The position numbers were made by a program, and so were the translations under genes. Shown here in pieces: positions 7,320-16,062 of a stretch of DNA of 48,516 nt; position 1 is the first letter of the stretch; each line of letters starts with the position of its first letter. Under the pieces are notes generated by a model. The model was not told the origin of the DNA. It made no database searches and saw only the letters and a list, made by a program, of their open reading frames with translations. The stretch lies in assembly GCF_000315235.1 (NCBI RefSeq), contig NZ_BALG01000037.1:1-48516 (forward strand), in the 5' to 3' direction. The DNA comes from Paenibacillus popilliae ATCC 14706. GTDB lineage: Bacteria > Bacillota > Bacilli > Paenibacillales > Paenibacillaceae.

Positions 7320-9149
7320 ATGATATCAATGGACCAAGCACGGAGCACATTGGAGCGGGTTTTCGGCTACGATGATTTCCGCGAGGGACAGAAGCGAATC
7401 ATTGAATTTATATTGGAAGGAAAAAATACGGTAGGTATTATGCCGACCGGTGGCGGGAAGTCGATCTGCTACCAGATTCCGGCGCTGATGCTGCAGGGCG
7501 TGACGCTGGTCGTCTCGCCGCTCATCTCGCTGATGAAGGATCAGGTCGATGCGCTGCACAGCTTGGGCGTGGAGGCCGCGTTCATCAACAGCACCCAGGA
7601 GATGGGGGAGGCGGGACGGATTGTACGCCGGGCGGAGGAGGGGCAACTGAAGCTGCTCTATGTCGCGCCGGAGCGGCTGGAGAGCGAATGGTTCCGGGAG
7701 CGGGCGAAGTCGCTGCCGATCGCGTTGCTTGCGGTGGACGAGGCCCATTGCGTGTCGCAATGGGGGCATGATTTCCGCCCGAGCTACCGTGCGATCGCGC
7801 CTTTTCTGAAGGAGTTGGAGGAAGCGGGACGTCCGCGCCCGCTTATGGCGGCCTTTACGGCCACTGCAACGCCGGAGGTGACGGAGGACTTAATCCGGCT
7901 GCTCGAGCTGGGGGAGCCGGAGCGGGTTATTACCGGCTTCAAGCGGGACAACCTGGCGTTCGTCGTTCTGCGCGGCGAGGAGCGCCGGGCGTTTACGCAG
8001 CAATATGTGCGGGAGCGGACACATCAGGCGGGTATCATCTACGCCTCGACGCGTAAGGAAGTGGAGGATCTGTGCGAGATGCTGCGGAAGGCGGGACTTG
8101 CCGCTGGCCGGTACCATGCCGGCATGTCGGACGAGGAGCGCGCGCATATGCAAGAGGCGTTCCTGTATGACGACCTGCGCGTCATCGTAGCGACGAACGC
8201 CTTCGGCATGGGCATCGACAAATCGAACGTGCGCTATGTGCTGCACTACAATATGCCGAAGCATATGGAGGCGTATGTACAGGAGGCCGGACGCGCGGGC
8301 CGGGACGGCGAGCCGAGCGAATGCGTACTGCTGTTCCATCCGCAGGATATTTTGACGCAGAAATTTTTTATTGAACAGAGCGAAGCCGCGCCGGAGCGGA
8401 AGATGCACGAATATAAGAAGCTGCAGGCGATGATCGATTACTGCTACACGACCGGCTGCCTACAGACGTACATGCTGCGCTACTTCGGTGAAATGTCGGA
8501 CGAGGCCTGCGGCATATGCGGGAACTGCAAGGATGAGCGCGAATCGATCGACATTACGACGGAAGCGCAGAAAATTTTCTCCTGCATCTTCCGGATGCGG
8601 GAACGGTTCGGTGTCTCGATGGTGGCCTCTGTCCTGAAGGGATCCCGGAACAAGAAGGTGATCCAATACGGCTTCGAGAAGCTGCCGACACATGGGGAGA
8701 TGCGGCATTTGACCGAGAAGGCGATTGCCGACCTGATTTATGTGCTTATTGCGGAAGGCTATTTGCAGTTGAGCGAAGGACAGTATCCGGTCGTCCGTCT
8801 GCTGTCGCCCGCAGCCGAGGTGCTGAAGGGGCAGCGCCAGGTGACGCAGCGGGTCGCGACCTCGCTGAAGCCGAAGGCCGCCGGCGCGTTCGACGAGACG
8901 ATCTTCGAGCAGCTGCGTCTGATCCGCCGCGATCTGGCGAGCAAGGCGGGTGTGCCGCCTTATATCGTGTTCAACGACAGCACGCTGCGGGAAATGGCGG
9001 AGCGGAGGCCGACGACGGAAGCGGAGATGATGCTTGTCAAAGGCGTCGGCGAAGCGAAGCTAAAGCAATTCGGCGAACCGTTCATGGCCTTCTTCCGTCA
9101 GCGGGAGGAAGAGTCGGCTCGGCTTGACGCACAGGAGGAATGGGTATGA
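7320..9149 (+). CDS. recQ: ATP-dependent DNA helicase RecQ
   Basis: RecQ unwinds DNA 3'-5' during recombination and replication-fork repair. The 609 residues contain the Q motif region FREGQ, Walker A MPTGGGKS (41-48), DEAH (140-143) followed by the aromatic-rich loop CVSQWGHDFR, motif VI QEAGRAGRDG, the zinc-binding cysteines C380, C397, C400 and C403, a winged-helix RQC domain and a C-terminal HRDC domain (about 525-595). All are complete and the length is usual for the long bacterial form. ATG at 7320 follows GAAGGAG at a good distance. A T-rich terminator lies about 95 bases downstream. Confidence 0.97.
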   Translation: MISMDQARSTLERVFGYDDFREGQKRIIEFILEGKNTVGIMPTGGGKSICYQIPALMLQGVTLVVSPLISLMKDQVDALHSLGVEAAFINSTQEMGEAGRIVRRAEEGQLKLLYVAPERLESEWFRERAKSLPIALLAVDEAHCVSQWGHDFRPSYRAIAPFLKELEEAGRPRPLMAAFTATATPEVTEDLIRLLELGEPERVITGFKRDNLAFVVLRGEERRAFTQQYVRERTHQAGIIYASTRKEVEDLCEMLRKAGLAAGRYHAGMSDEERAHMQEAFLYDDLRVIVATNAFGMGIDKSNVRYVLHYNMPKHMEAYVQEAGRAGRDGEPSECVLLFHPQDILTQKFFIEQSEAAPERKMHEYKKLQAMIDYCYTTGCLQTYMLRYFGEMSDEACGICGNCKDERESIDITTEAQKIFSCIFRMRERFGVSMVASVLKGSRNKKVIQYGFEKLPTHGEMRHLTEKAIADLIYVLIAEGYLQLSEGQYPVVRLLSPAAEVLKGQRQVTQRVATSLKPKAAGAFDETIFEQLRLIRRDLASKAGVPPYIVFNDSTLREMAERRPTTEAEMMLVKGVGEAKLKQFGEPFMAFFRQREEESARLDAQEEWV

Positions 9150-9229
9150 TGGATGCTGACCACCATCGTAATGGCATCGGTACGAGTAGTACGAATGCGG
9201 CAGAAGGAGCGCAGCCGCAAGTTGCCTAG
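9146..9229 (+). CDS. Possible 27-codon ORF overlapping the recQ stop
   Basis: ATGATGG overlaps the recQ TGA (ATGA overlap), a common sign of translational coupling. The encoded 27 residues (MMDADHHRNGIGTSSTNAAE...) are polar, without recognisable features, and end just before the recQ terminator. It may simply be chance. Confidence 0.2.
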   Translation: MMDADHHRNGIGTSSTNAAEGAQPQVA

Positions 9230-9242
9230 GCGACCATCGAAG

Positions 9243-9276
9243 AACGCCGGAGGAATTGCGTCCCCGGCGTTTTTTT
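9243..9276 (+). terminator. Rho-independent terminator of recQ
   Basis: AACGCCGG pairs with CCGGCGTT, with an additional GGA/TCC pairing above a bulge, and is followed by seven T residues. It sits between recQ and the convergent S9 peptidase gene. Confidence 0.85.
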
Positions 9277-9315
9277 GCTGCCGCGAACCGGCCTGAGGCT
9301 TGGGGATTTGCCAGT

Positions 9316-11676
9316 TCACAGCAGCGGGGCGGCTTTTACACTCGCGTCCTTATTTCTCAAGTGATCGTCGAAGAATTCGATCATCGCGTTATAGAACTCG
9401 ATCCGGTTCTCCTCGTTGTTGAATCCGTGACCTTCGTTGTCCTTCAGCATGTACTGGACATCGACGCCCCGCTTCTTCAGCGCTTCGACGATCTGATCCG
9501 ATTCCGCTTGATTGACGCGCGGGTCGTTGGCGCCCTGAGCGACGAAGAGCGGCGTCTTAATGCGGTCGACATGGAAGATCGGTGAGACGGCCCTTAGCAG
9601 CTCCTTGTCTTGCTCCGGATGGCCGATCAGTTCATAGAGAATATTGCGGAACGCCAGCCAGTAAGGAGGTACTGTCTTCAGCAACGTAAAAATATTCGAG
9701 ACCCCGGCATAGTCGACGGCGGCGGCATACAGATCCGGGGTGAAGGCAATGCCGGCCAAGGCTGCGTATCCACCGAAAGAAAAGCCGTAGATGCCGATGC
9801 GACCCGGATCGGCGATGCCTTGCTTTATCGCCCACTGCACGCCGTCGGTAATGTCATTTTGAATGTCCCGCCCCCACTGCTTGTTGCCAGCGATCTGGAA
9901 TCGCTTGCCATAGCCCGTAGACGCACGGAAATTCACCTGCAGTACCGCATAGCCACGGTTCGCCAGCAACTGCACCTCCGAATTGAAGCCCCACATGTCC
10001 CGTGACCATGGCCCGCCATGCGGATGGACGATGAGCGGCAAGTTCTCCGGCTTCTTGTACTTCGGCAGCGTCAAATATCCGTGAATTATCAGGCCATCCC
10101 GGCTCTGATACGAGATCGGATGCATATCGGCCATCAGCTCTGGCTTCAGCCACGGGCTCGGATTGGCCAGCTCCGTCAGTTGCTCCGTTGTGACATCGTA
10201 ATAGTAATGCCGGCCGGAGGTCTTGTCATTCGACACGTTGACGATGAACTTGTTCATATCCTGGTTGTAACCGCTAATTCCGATTTCACTTTCATTCACA
10301 TTTAGCTTTGCCATCAGCTTGCGGTACAGCCCTTCGAATTCGCTATCGAAAAATTTCAAATGCTTCTTGTCTGTCACATATGCCGCGTACAGCAGACGGC
10401 CTCGCCTCGAATCATAGAGCGCATTGGCAATATCGACTTCGGGATGCTCGAAGAGCACCTGCTCGTTCGCCTGCAGGTCGAAGCGGACAAGCGCCGCCTT
10501 ATCGCGTCCTTGACTGGAGACGGCGAGGACGGATTGATTATCCTGCGTAAAGCCAAGCAGATGCACTGCGCCTTCATTCAGCTTCAGGAAGGGACGGAAT
10601 TCCTCCTTGTCCGAAGCGCGATATACGATTTCGTACACGTACCCGTTCAAGACGATGGCCATGCGAATATTGCCGTTGCGATCCGCGAGCCATTTCTGGA
10701 CGTTGCCCGGGTTTTTGGCCACGAGTTGGAGCGCGCCTGTCTTGATGTTCAGCCGGTAGACATCGAAGACGGCTTTGTTCTCTTTGTTCAAGATGACGAG
10801 AATCTCGTCCTTGATTCCCACCAGCAGGCTGACCAGACCGGCCCGCACTCCGGTATATGGCGTCAGGTCCTTTTCCTGCGCTCCATTGAAGCTGGACGAG
10901 TAGATATGGAAGCTTTCATCCCCGCCGTTATCTTTGGCATACAGGATCGTATCTTCCTTCCAGAAAAATGCTGCGATATCCCGATCCTTGGAGCTGGTTA
11001 CCCGCTCTGGTTCGCCGCTGCCTCCCATGTTCTTCACGAATACGTTGGCCCGGTTCTCCCACGGCGCCATATACGTCAAATAAGTGCCGTCCGAAGAGAG
11101 CTTGTAGTCGAGACTATCCGGACTGCGCATAAAGTCTTCGACCGGAATCGGGGCGATCCCCTTATCGTCGATTGAGTCCAGGTGCATCTGCTTGACATTA
11201 TCCAGGGCGACGGCCGCTTCTCTTATGGTGAGCGCCTCGTCGGCGCGAAGACTGCCATCGCGATAGCCGTGCAGCAGACCGAGCGACTTTGCCTGCTCCG
11301 CATAGCCAATCAGGCTGCTTTCCTCGCTGTCTTGCCCGGAGGCGCGCACGATAATACGGGCGGCCTCGCCGCGCATAATCGCGTCACCCGGGTTTGCGAG
11401 CTCGCCTTCCTGGATCCAGCCTTCCTCTTGCGCGACCTTCTTCGGATCGACACCATGCTTATACGTGAGCATCGTCACCGCAAAGCGGATGAAGTCATTA
11501 ACCGTCACTTTGGCGGTCAGATCGGCCTTGGCGTCGATGGCTCCTGCCCTGACAAGCGACTTCACGCCATGGGCATACCAAGGCGCAGCGGAGCCTGTCT
11601 CTGCCCCCATGACGGTCAGCGGCATGGAGCATGCCATAACAGCGGCCAGTACTGCCGCTACAATGTTTTGCTTCAA
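9316..11676 (-). CDS. Exported S9-family prolyl-oligopeptidase-type peptidase with SLH-like N-terminus
   Basis: Starting at TTG 11676 (GGGGGA ten bases upstream) gives 786 residues; an earlier in-frame start lacks a ribosome site. Residues 1-25 are a signal peptide (IVAAVLAAVMACSMPLTVMGA). Residues about 30-165 contain SLH-like repeats (WYAHGVKSLVRAGAI..., GYRDGSLRADEALTIREAA), suggesting attachment to the cell wall. A beta-propeller with WxxD/LxF strands follows, then the alpha/beta-hydrolase: nucleophile S633 in GFSFGGY, D718 in GANDPRV and H750 in EGHGF. It should cleave short peptides outside the cell or act as an acylaminoacyl peptidase. The SLH plus S9 fusion is less common than either part alone. 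Confidence 0.9.
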   Translation of the reverse strand: MKQNIVAAVLAAVMACSMPLTVMGAETGSAAPWYAHGVKSLVRAGAIDAKADLTAKVTVNDFIRFAVTMLTYKHGVDPKKVAQEEGWIQEGELANPGDAIMRGEAARIIVRASGQDSEESSLIGYAEQAKSLGLLHGYRDGSLRADEALTIREAAVALDNVKQMHLDSIDDKGIAPIPVEDFMRSPDSLDYKLSSDGTYLTYMAPWENRANVFVKNMGGSGEPERVTSSKDRDIAAFFWKEDTILYAKDNGGDESFHIYSSSFNGAQEKDLTPYTGVRAGLVSLLVGIKDEILVILNKENKAVFDVYRLNIKTGALQLVAKNPGNVQKWLADRNGNIRMAIVLNGYVYEIVYRASDKEEFRPFLKLNEGAVHLLGFTQDNQSVLAVSSQGRDKAALVRFDLQANEQVLFEHPEVDIANALYDSRRGRLLYAAYVTDKKHLKFFDSEFEGLYRKLMAKLNVNESEIGISGYNQDMNKFIVNVSNDKTSGRHYYYDVTTEQLTELANPSPWLKPELMADMHPISYQSRDGLIIHGYLTLPKYKKPENLPLIVHPHGGPWSRDMWGFNSEVQLLANRGYAVLQVNFRASTGYGKRFQIAGNKQWGRDIQNDITDGVQWAIKQGIADPGRIGIYGFSFGGYAALAGIAFTPDLYAAAVDYAGVSNIFTLLKTVPPYWLAFRNILYELIGHPEQDKELLRAVSPIFHVDRIKTPLFVAQGANDPRVNQAESDQIVEALKKRGVDVQYMLKDNEGHGFNNEENRIEFYNAMIEFFDDHLRNKDASVKAAPLL

Positions 11677-11912
11677 CTCGAATCTTCCCCCTTCATGGCT
11701 TCTTCCGCATATATCCATCGCATCGGCCTAGGCGCTGCCACATTGGGCCGCTCCTCTTCACAATACGGGAGATCAGGAGAAAAAATGTGGAAAATCTTTC
11801 TACCCCCATGAAACAGCAGCAGCACCGAGCCGTCTGGTCCGGTGCCCCGCTTCATTAATCATCGCTCTGATCTCGACGATATTGACCGGCTGAACTCCGG
11901 AATCGCTGCCCC

Positions 11913-12038
11913 TTATTGAGCGGCCCATCGCTTTAGCGTCGGAAGATAGCTCCTCAGCATCGATCGCGCTGCTTGCTCTTCCATCCCGTTCTTGACGACG
12001 AAGGGGACGCACACCTCAATCATCTCTTCCATCGTCAT
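11913..12038 (-). CDS. Small hypothetical protein, start uncertain
   Basis: This frame gives MTMEEMIEVCVPFV, VKNGMEEQAARSML, RSYLPTLKRWAAQ, a compact amphipathic helical protein of about 41 residues, with GC-rich codon choice like the neighbours. The ATG at 12036-12038 lacks a well-placed ribosome site (GGCGGAG is about 13 bases too far upstream), and the frame stays open further upstream into the TrmB regulator promoter region. It may be a real small gene with a non-standard start or a remnant. The rest of 11677-12165 shows no other gene. Confidence 0.4.
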   Translation of the reverse strand: MTMEEMIEVCVPFVVKNGMEEQAARSMLRSYLPTLKRWAAQ

Positions 12039-12165
12039 GTCCGGCTGCTTGAAGGCTCCGCCTTTCTTTGAACTCTTTTCACTATTTTCGATGATCGAAC
12101 ATGGTAAAATAAGTGGAGGTATGGATACGGCAGCAAGATGAGAACGAAGGGAAGAAGGAGGAGCC

Positions 12166-12930
12166 ATGCTTCAGAAATTCGGTTTTTCTCAATATGAAAG
12201 CAAGGTATATGAGGTGCTCGTCTCCAGCGGCGAACCGATGGATGCGACAACGGTCGTGAAATATTCGGGCGTCCCCAAAGCGAAAATCTATGAGGTACTG
12301 GCACGGCTCATCGACAAGGGCGTCGCGTCCGACACGATCTCCGGCAAGAAGAAGCTGTATGCGGCGCTGCCATTAGAGGTCGTCATCGATAAGCTGGCCC
12401 AGGAATTCGAGAACAGCATTGCCCGGCTCAGACGAAGCAACGAACGCAGGGCATACGTCGACGATCAGGTATGGACCATCAAATCGGATACGAGCATTCA
12501 AGCCTACGGCAAGCACCTGATCGAGGGAGCAGAGCAATCGATTCTGATCTCGATGTGGAAGGACGACTTCACGGCCTATGTGCCGCTCTTGGAACGGAAG
12601 GAGCAAGAGGGGCTTCGCGTCGAGGCGATGGTAACCGGGTATCCTATGCCGCAGGCTCGGCTGTCGAAGCTGCATACCCTTACGCCGACAGACGAGCATC
12701 AGCGGCTGGAGCGCTTCGCGATCATCGTCGTTGATGGCGAGAGGCTGATGTTCGGCGGACTCAATCACGGGAACTGGCAGGCGATGCAGACGGGCGCACA
12801 GCCGTTCGTCACCTTCTTCACGGAATTTTTCTATCATGATGTCGCGCTGGCGGCGATCTCGCAAAAATATTATGACGAGCTGATGCAGGACGAGGAGATG
12901 AAGGCCCTGCTGATGCAGCTTCGTTATTAG
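12166..12930 (+). CDS. TrmB-family transcriptional regulator
   Basis: The N-terminal 70 residues form a winged helix of the TrmB type (LQKFGFSQYESKVYEVL ... GVPKAKIYEVLARLIDKGV), and the rest has the phospholipase-D-like sensor fold usual for the C-terminal TrmB domain (LIEGAEQSILISMW, VVDGERLMFGGL). Such proteins usually sense sugars or other small molecules and repress nearby genes. The 254-residue length is normal. ATG follows AAGGAGGAG. The neighbour is the convergent MFS exporter, so the target is not evident; its own promoter or distant genes are possible. Confidence 0.85.
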   Translation: MLQKFGFSQYESKVYEVLVSSGEPMDATTVVKYSGVPKAKIYEVLARLIDKGVASDTISGKKKLYAALPLEVVIDKLAQEFENSIARLRRSNERRAYVDDQVWTIKSDTSIQAYGKHLIEGAEQSILISMWKDDFTAYVPLLERKEQEGLRVEAMVTGYPMPQARLSKLHTLTPTDEHQRLERFAIIVVDGERLMFGGLNHGNWQAMQTGAQPFVTFFTEFFYHDVALAAISQKYYDELMQDEEMKALLMQLRY

Positions 12931-13009
12931 TGTCGAAAACACGCTTGCCTGGCTCTGCCGCTGCGGAGTGTTTTATATGTTAAGTTCCTTACGGGCATTA
13001 CGCACAATA

Positions 13010-13041
13010 CCGCCCCAAGGCTCCACACCCTGGGGCGGCTT
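13010..13041. terminator. Bidirectional hairpin between TrmB regulator and MFS gene
   Basis: CCGCCCCA pairs with TGGGGCGG around a 13-base loop; CTTCTTATT follows on the plus strand. It separates two convergent genes. Confidence 0.65.
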
Positions 13042-13045
13042 CTTA

Positions 13046-14251
13046 TTACGATTCAGCCACTGGCGCGGAAGCGCCGGCGCTTGCTTGGTGAGCGGTCGCC
13101 GCCTTGCCGCGGAACGGGCGGGTCAAGGAATAGACCGCCACAGCCAGTGCCACCAGGACAATGGAGCAGCCGATCCAGGCGTTGTAGGTGACGGAGCTCT
13201 TCTCGATCACAATCCCGCCGACGACCGAGCCGGTCGCGATGCCCATATGCAGCACGGAGGAGCTGAGGCTCAACTGGATATCTGCGGTATCGGGCGCGCA
13301 CTGCATCAGATAGCTCTGCTGTCCCGGAGTCAGCGCCCAACTCAGCGCGCTCCATAGCATGACCACCGCCATGAACAGATAGAACGGCAGATGGGCCGCG
13401 AAGGGCAGGATGAACATGATGCAGGCGAAGCTGGCTACGACGGTCAGGATGGAGCGCTTCGTTCCCCATTTGTCTGCAATCCAGCCCCCGAGTCCCCCGC
13501 CGGCGACGGCGGCGATGCCGAACAGGAAGTAGGCGACGCTCGTCATCTCCGGGCTTAATTGATAGGTCGCCTGAAGGTATGGCGTCAAATACGCATATAA
13601 GGTCAAGTGTCCGGTCAGCATGAAATAGGCCAGCAGATGCCCGCTTACGAGCTTGGCGTTCTTCAACGAGGCGAACTGGGCTCGAAGCGGCGCGGTCGGC
13701 GACGGTGCAATGGGCTGTAGCGAGTAGAAAATCGCAATCATGGCGGCGACCGTGAGCAGGGCGATGAACAGGAACGGCGCTCTCCAGCCGTAAGCATGGC
13801 CGATCACCATGCCGATCGGAACGCCCAGCACGAGCGAGCCGCTGACGCCCATGTAGATGATCCCGATCGCCCGGCCTTTATATTCGGGCTGCACCAGCTT
13901 CGACGCGATCGTGACCGACAGGACGATAATGAGTGAACCGCTGGCGGCTGACAGTGCCCGCGCTGCCATTAACGCCCCGTAATCGGAGCTGAAGGAGACG
14001 ATCAGATTAGACAGAAGAAAGACGAGCAAAAAGAATAAGTACAGCTTCTTCCGTTCGAACCGCGCGGTCACGTTCATTAATATCGGTGCGGATACGGCGA
14101 AAGCGACGGAGAAGATCGTGATCAATTGGCCTGCCGCACTGACCGTAATGCCGAGATCGGACGCGATCTGATCAAGCAGTCCTCCGATAATCAGCTCCAC
14201 CGTGCCGACGACGAAGGCGGCGACCGCCAACATGTATACCCGGAAATTCAA
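13046..14251 (-). CDS. MFS exporter, DHA1 (drug:H+ antiporter) type
   Basis: About 12 transmembrane helices, with an intracellular loop after helix 2 (RFERKKLY), motif C-like Gly/Pro pattern in helix 5 (GVSGSLVLGVPIG) and an ADKWGTKR loop in the second half. These mark a 12-TM DHA1 exporter for sugars, drugs or electrophilic compounds; the substrate is unknown. I choose TTG 14251 (LNFRVYMLAV) because GGAG lies nine bases before it; an upstream in-frame TTG at 14266 overlaps that site. The promoter carries a palindrome across its -10 box, so induction by a repressor is likely. Confidence 0.85.
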   Translation of the reverse strand: MNFRVYMLAVAAFVVGTVELIIGGLLDQIASDLGITVSAAGQLITIFSVAFAVSAPILMNVTARFERKKLYLFFLLVFLLSNLIVSFSSDYGALMAARALSAASGSLIIVLSVTIASKLVQPEYKGRAIGIIYMGVSGSLVLGVPIGMVIGHAYGWRAPFLFIALLTVAAMIAIFYSLQPIAPSPTAPLRAQFASLKNAKLVSGHLLAYFMLTGHLTLYAYLTPYLQATYQLSPEMTSVAYFLFGIAAVAGGGLGGWIADKWGTKRSILTVVASFACIMFILPFAAHLPFYLFMAVVMLWSALSWALTPGQQSYLMQCAPDTADIQLSLSSSVLHMGIATGSVVGGIVIEKSSVTYNAWIGCSIVLVALAVAVYSLTRPFRGKAATAHQASAGASAPVAES

Positions 14252-14282
14252 AGAAAACAACTCCAATCTGTATCACAAAAAA

Positions 14283-14320
14283 GTTACTACCATTATAGTA
14301 ACCATAGAAAAAAAACACAA
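14283..14320 (-). promoter_or_regulatory. MFS-gene promoter with palindromic operator
   Basis: On the minus strand TTGTGT (14320-14315), 17 bases, then TATAAT (14297-14292) form a sigma-A promoter about 40 bases before the MFS start. GTTACTA (14283-14289) and TAGTAAC (14296-14302) form a perfect inverted repeat across the -10 box. Such TTACTA/TAGTAA palindromes are typical operators of small winged-helix repressors (MarR/HxlR types); which one is not visible here. Confidence 0.7.
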
Positions 14321-14359
14321 CATTTACTTTTCCACATGCGACAAGCCCAATTTCGATGC

Positions 14360-14388
14360 TTGACCATGTTGTATATACATGTTATCAT
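14360..14388 (+). promoter_or_regulatory. Sigma-A promoter of the trehalose operon
   Basis: TTGACC (14360-14365), a 17-base spacer and TATCAT (14383-14388) lie about 190 bases before treP. A TreR-type operator fills the spacer. The 195-base leader between promoter and treP contains no gene that I can support. Confidence 0.75.
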
Positions 14389-14411
14389 TTCTATGTAACT
14401 TGTATATACAA
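14369..14411 (+). promoter_or_regulatory. Tandem TreR operators
   Basis: TTGTATATACAT (14369-14380) sits inside the promoter spacer, and the perfect palindrome TTGTATATACAA (14400-14411) covers the expected start of transcription. Both match the TreR operator known from Bacillus subtilis. Their centres are 31 bases apart, close to three helical turns, allowing two repressor dimers to bind on one face. TreR is encoded at the end of the same cluster; trehalose-6-phosphate is the usual inducer. Confidence 0.85.
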
Positions 14412-14582
14412 GAAGGGGTGGGAGAAATCATGTAAGCGTTATTAGGAGGGGGAGAGGCGAGGAAAGTGAAATTAAGCTATGAAATATTTCACAACACGAA
14501 CAAGGAACGCGACACACAATGAATGCACGATTGTCACTTTGATATACATAGAAGTGAACATTGGCATCTTGGAGGGCTAATG

Positions 14583-15998
14583 ATGGCGGTTAAGAGAGAG
14601 TCAGTGGTACAGATTATTCAAGCCGTTGGCGGCACGGAAAATATTGAGCAGGTTATGCATTGTATTACGAGATTGCGGTTTTCCTTGCGAGACGAGAGCA
14701 AAGTCAATAAAGCAGACCTTGAAAAGATTGATTTGGTGAAAGCGATTTTTTCCACAAATGGACAGTTCCAGGTTGTCATTGGTCAAGGGATCGTAGATAA
14801 AGTCTATCAGAAATTGGTTCAAATCGCGGGGATCGCAGAGACTTCTTCCCCGACAACGCAAGCAGTACAAGGTAAAGCAACGAAAAAGTTAAACCCTCTG
14901 CAAAAATTCGTGAAGGTGTTGGGAGATATTTTTATCCCGCTTCTGCCAGCCATTGTCACATCCGGCTTGTTGCTTGGATTGAATAATTTGCTCGTTGGAC
15001 AGGGCATCTTCTACGATAAGAAATCATTCATTGAAGTTCACCAGGCATGGCAAGGATTTGCGGGCATTGTCAATTTGATTGCAAGCACTGCTTTTACATT
15101 TTTACCGGGCTTGATAGCATGGTCTGCGGTGAAGCGATTCGGCGGGAGCCCGCTCCTTGGCATTGTGCTAGGGTTGATGCTTATCCACCCGATTCTCACC
15201 CCTGCAAGCGACGCGTTAAGCAGCGGAGACGTTCCTCACTGGGATCTGTTTGGATTAACCATCAATAAGATCGGCTATCAGGGACAAGTCATTCCTGTCT
15301 TGCTCTCATCCTTTTTGCTTGCCCGGATTGAACTCTTCTTAAGAAAATACATTCCTGACTCGATTCAATTGCTGCTGGTGGCGCCCATCGCACTGCTGGT
15401 CACTGGATTTATTACATTTGCGGTTATCGGGCCGGTTACGTTTCACATCGGCAACGCCATTAGCGATGGCGTAGTCGCGATGTTCCATCACTTTGGCTGG
15501 CTGGCAGGGTTTATCTATGCCGGAATCTACCCATTGCTTGTCATAACCGGGATGCACCATACGTTCCTGGCGCTTGATTTGCAGTTGATTTCGAGTCTTG
15601 ATGCAACCTATCTGTGGCCGGTGGTGGTCATGTCCAATATCGCGCAAGGAGCGGCGGCGCTTGCGATGATGTTCGCCACCAAAGACGACAAATTACAAGG
15701 AACGGCGCTTACCTCGGGGATTTCCGCTTTCCTGGGCGTGACGGAACCTGCGATGTTCGGCGTGAATATTCCCTTCAAGTTTCCATTTATTAGCGCCATG
15801 ATCGGCGCGGCTTGTGCGGGAATGCTGGTCGCCTGGAAGCATGTAACGGCCTCTGCGATTGGAATTGGCGGAATTCCAGCATTTTTGTCTATATTTACTG
15901 ATTTTTGGGGCATTTATTTTATGGCTATGGGCATCGCCGTTGCCGTACCGTTTGTGCTGACCCTTGTGCTTGCCAAAGTAAAAGGAACCGCAAAGTAA
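14583..15998 (+). CDS. treP: PTS system trehalose-specific EIIBC component
   Basis: TreP imports trehalose and phosphorylates it to trehalose-6-phosphate. With the ATG at 14583 (GGAGGG seven bases upstream; 14580 is an alternative), residues 1-80 are the EIIB domain with the phospho-accepting Cys27 in VMHCITRLRF. A linker around residues 85-100 leads to an EIIC membrane domain of about 10 helices with the GITEPA-like motif (GVTEPAMFGVNIPFKFP). No EIIA domain is fused, so phosphate must come from an EIIA encoded elsewhere, as in Bacillus. It is the first gene of treP-treA-treR, controlled by TreR operators upstream. Confidence 0.95.
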   Translation: MAVKRESVVQIIQAVGGTENIEQVMHCITRLRFSLRDESKVNKADLEKIDLVKAIFSTNGQFQVVIGQGIVDKVYQKLVQIAGIAETSSPTTQAVQGKATKKLNPLQKFVKVLGDIFIPLLPAIVTSGLLLGLNNLLVGQGIFYDKKSFIEVHQAWQGFAGIVNLIASTAFTFLPGLIAWSAVKRFGGSPLLGIVLGLMLIHPILTPASDALSSGDVPHWDLFGLTINKIGYQGQVIPVLLSSFLLARIELFLRKYIPDSIQLLLVAPIALLVTGFITFAVIGPVTFHIGNAISDGVVAMFHHFGWLAGFIYAGIYPLLVITGMHHTFLALDLQLISSLDATYLWPVVVMSNIAQGAAALAMMFATKDDKLQGTALTSGISAFLGVTEPAMFGVNIPFKFPFISAMIGAACAGMLVAWKHVTASAIGIGGIPAFLSIFTDFWGIYFMAMGIAVAVPFVLTLVLAKVKGTAK

Positions 15999-16062
15999 GA
16001 GGCAGGCAAGGAATGGACGGGGGTGCGGGCATTTAAGCGGATTATAGAAGAGGGGTGTAACG

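Noticed and set aside
6286-7323. 345-codon plus-strand ORF opposite rlmCD
   Set aside because: It is antisense to a clearly complete enzyme, Arg/His-rich, with no ribosome site; long antisense frames arise from GC-rich codons.
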